Below are positions 62,811-64,000 of a stretch of DNA of 64,000 bases, piece by piece. Source of the stretch: Ruficoccus sp. ZRK36 (GTDB taxonomy: Bacteria > Verrucomicrobiota > Verrucomicrobiia > Opitutales > Cerasicoccaceae); contig NZ_CP080649.1 of assembly GCF_019603315.1 (NCBI RefSeq), forward strand, positions 2,614,176 through 2,678,175, read 5' to 3'. The translations under genes were made by a program, and so were the position numbers. Position 1 is the stretch's first letter; every line of letters begins with the position of its first letter. The notes under the pieces were generated by a model that saw only the letters and a list, made by a program, of their open reading frames with translations, had not been told where the DNA came from and made no database searches.

Positions 62811-63389
62811 ATGCCACTTCCCAATATTGCCACCCGCCGCGGTGACAGCGGTAAGACAGCCCTGTGGTCCGGCGAACGTGTCTCCAAGACCGACCCACGC
62901 ATCCGCATGACCGGCGAGATCGATCTCGCACTGGCCGTGCTCGGCCTGGGGCACCGCTATCTGCGAGCCGGGGACGATTTCGCCCGGCAGCTGAGCACAG
63001 ACTTTCTGCACCTGCAGCGACGCTTCACCTACCTGATGGGTGAGGTCTCCACCAGCGAGGAGGGTAAGGAGAAATTCATTGCGCAAAAGGAAGCTATCTC
63101 CGAGGCCGACGTCGAGTTTATCCAGGGCGTTTACGAGCGCCTGCGCAAGCACCTCGACGACATCGGCTACAAGTTCGATTTCAGCTCTTGGAAAGTCTCC
63201 GGGGAGACCGGCGAGGCCGCTGCACAGTTCCACGTCATCCGGGCCACCTTCCGCCGTGTAGAGCTGCAGCTCTGGGACCTGCATGAGCAGGGCTTCACCA
63301 TCCGCGAGCCGCTCCTGAAGTGCCTCAACCGCTTCTCCGACGTGCTCTTCTACACCTCCGTCCTGCTCGAAGAGCCGGCTGGTGCGTGA
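62811..63389 (+). CDS. cob(I)yrinic acid a,c-diamide adenosyltransferase, PduO type
   Basis: A 192-residue PduO-type ATP:corrinoid adenosyltransferase that makes adenosylcobalamin. The family start TRRGDSGKTALWSGERVSKTDPRIRMTGEIDLALAVLGLGHRY, with the ATP-binding RRGD...T region and the conserved E/D-L, and the C-terminal RRVELQLWDLHEQGFTIREPLLKCLNRFSDVLFYTSVLLE are present. The length is normal. It lies 79 bp after the P1B-4 ATPase; a cobalt link is possible but not proven. The stop codon (TGA) lies inside the repeat cap GTGCGTGACC. Confidence 0.93.
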   Translation: MPLPNIATRRGDSGKTALWSGERVSKTDPRIRMTGEIDLALAVLGLGHRYLRAGDDFARQLSTDFLHLQRRFTYLMGEVSTSEEGKEKFIAQKEAISEADVEFIQGVYERLRKHLDDIGYKFDFSSWKVSGETGEAAAQFHVIRATFRRVELQLWDLHEQGFTIREPLLKCLNRFSDVLFYTSVLLEEPAGA

Positions 63390-63475
63390 CCGCACAGGAC
63401 ACTCCGGCTGGAGCAGCATTGAAAGTGCAGGCTCTGCCTGCCGCGGGTGCGGGGCGCGGAGCCCCGCAAAAAAAA
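63382..63475 (+). repeat. palindromic modular repeat, copy R9
   Basis: Fills the gap between convergent pduO-type and menH genes. Cap GTGCG-tgac-CGCAC (63382-63395), GGACA, CTCC-ggct-GGAG, CAGCATTGAAAGT, GCAGGC-tct-GCCTGC (63427-63441), GCGGGGC-gcgga-GCCCCGC (63449-63467), then A-run. It lacks the long hairpin; the outer and inner modules appear joined directly. Confidence 0.9.
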
Positions 63476-63483
63476 CATCTCTC

Positions 63484-64000
63484 TCACACCACGAGCGTCG
63501 GCTCGTGTCCGCTGCCGATAAAATCCTGCACGGCGCGGGTGAAGGCCGCAGGCGCTTCCCACGGCACGCGATGGGCGGCGCCGGGGGCGGCCCGGAAGGT
63601 AAAGGTCGGGCAGGCTGCGGCGAGTTTTTCGCCGACTGCGCTGTAGGCTGGGTCGTCGGCCCCGGCCAGAAAGAGCACGGGCGGTTCCGGCAGGCGCGAA
63701 AGCTCCGGCAGCAGATCGTCCTGGCGGCCCTTGGAAAAGGCATCAAAGAGCCGGGCGATTTTTTCGCGATCGAAGTCCCCCTCACGTGGCGCACGGGCGT
63801 TCGCACGGCCCCCAAAGACTCCCTGCGCATCCCACTCGGCCAGGAGCTGTTCCCACGGCTCACTGAGAAAACGCTCTCCCCAGTGCTGGTCGTGGGCGAG
63901 CCGGGCGGCTTTGGCGTTCTCGTCGGCCAGGCCGGAGTCCGCACCGACGATGATAGCCCCTCTCCATAGCGTCGGCTGCTCCACCAGCGCGTGCAGCGCC
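63484..64000 (-). CDS. alpha/beta hydrolase, MenH-like (partial)
   Basis: The frame runs to the window edge, so only the C-terminal 171 residues are present. LHALVEQPTLWRGAIIVGADSGLADENAKAARLAHDQHW follows the GxSxG region that would lie beyond the edge. The Asp in LFLAGADDPAYS and the His in PGAAHRVPWEAP complete the catalytic triad pattern. The start LxLxxPxLxRGxIxVxAxxGLxD is typical of MenH (SHCHC synthase) of menaquinone synthesis. A different hydrolase of the family cannot be excluded. Confidence 0.68.
   Translation of the reverse strand, partial: ALHALVEQPTLWRGAIIVGADSGLADENAKAARLAHDQHWGERFLSEPWEQLLAEWDAQGVFGGRANARAPREGDFDREKIARLFDAFSKGRQDDLLPELSRLPEPPVLFLAGADDPAYSAVGEKLAAACPTFTFRAAPGAAHRVPWEAPAAFTRAVQDFIGSGHEPTLVV

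Overview
The window is about 64 kb of chromosomal DNA, GC-rich and densely coding, with genes on both strands. Three short-lived secretory proteins ending in a PEP-CTERM anchor, a sulfatase, a beta-helix polysaccharide lyase-like lipoprotein, a threonyl-tRNA synthetase without a TGS domain, and Lol/Lpx/ExbBD envelope genes point to a Gram-negative member of the PVC group. Verrucomicrobiota of the Opitutae/Puniceicoccales type is the best guess. That placement is inferred from gene content; no 16S or other marker is in the window, and no rRNA, tRNA, CRISPR array, insertion sequence or prophage was found.

Layout. 1-4.3 kb: a run of minus-strand genes (7TM-HD protein, PhoH, HIT protein, an unknown, HdeD-like, DUF3817-like). 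4.3-10.6 kb: a PEP-CTERM NlpC/P60-like protein, an AT-rich orphan gene, thrS, a second PEP-CTERM protein and cysS. 10.7-13.2 kb: an accessory patch with a small membrane protein, a ribbon-helix-helix/PD-(D/E)XK fusion, a divergent ribbon-helix-helix protein, two small regulatory-looking genes and a Nif11-type leader-like peptide. 13.4-17.3 kb: rlmN, TM2 and GYF_2 membrane proteins, a GntR regulator overlapping nth. 17.5-23.7 kb: a carbohydrate-use cluster (lyase, PEP-CTERM protein, LacI regulator, esterase, hydroxyacid dehydrogenase). 24.4-28.5 kb: ilvN-ilvC and hemC-cobA/hemD. 28.8-31.8 kb: three-gene proton-translocating transhydrogenase. 31.9-43.8 kb: a long envelope region (TPR protein, ExbB, ExbD, a TonB-like partner, LolC/E, LolD, a Gfo/Idh/MocA oxidoreductase, LpxB, U32 protein). 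43.9-49.6 kb: an ene-reductase with divergent ArsR regulator and paired operators, a hydrolase, a YhcH protein, and an IclR regulator coupled to a sulfatase. 49.8-55.9 kb: NhaD, an aldo/keto reductase, TadA, IlvA and class I aldolase. 56-64 kb: class II aldolase, an exonuclease, GpmA, a HAD-like protein, a P1B-4 metal ATPase, a cobalamin adenosyltransferase and a MenH-like hydrolase.

The most striking structure is not a gene. At least nine intergenic stretches carry a modular family of palindromic repeats. Its centrepiece is a roughly 21-bp stem with a 3-4 nt loop. The outer part of the stem (CAGCGATTA/TAATCGCTG) is conserved, but the inner part differs from copy to copy while remaining perfectly self-complementary. 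Smaller hairpins around it also change sequence while keeping pairing, and modules are shuffled and inverted between copies. Five copies sit between convergent genes, and several genes take their stop codon or last residues from a repeat module. This family is the best candidate here for an undescribed system, either a REP/MITE-like mobile palindrome or a structured 3'-end RNA element.
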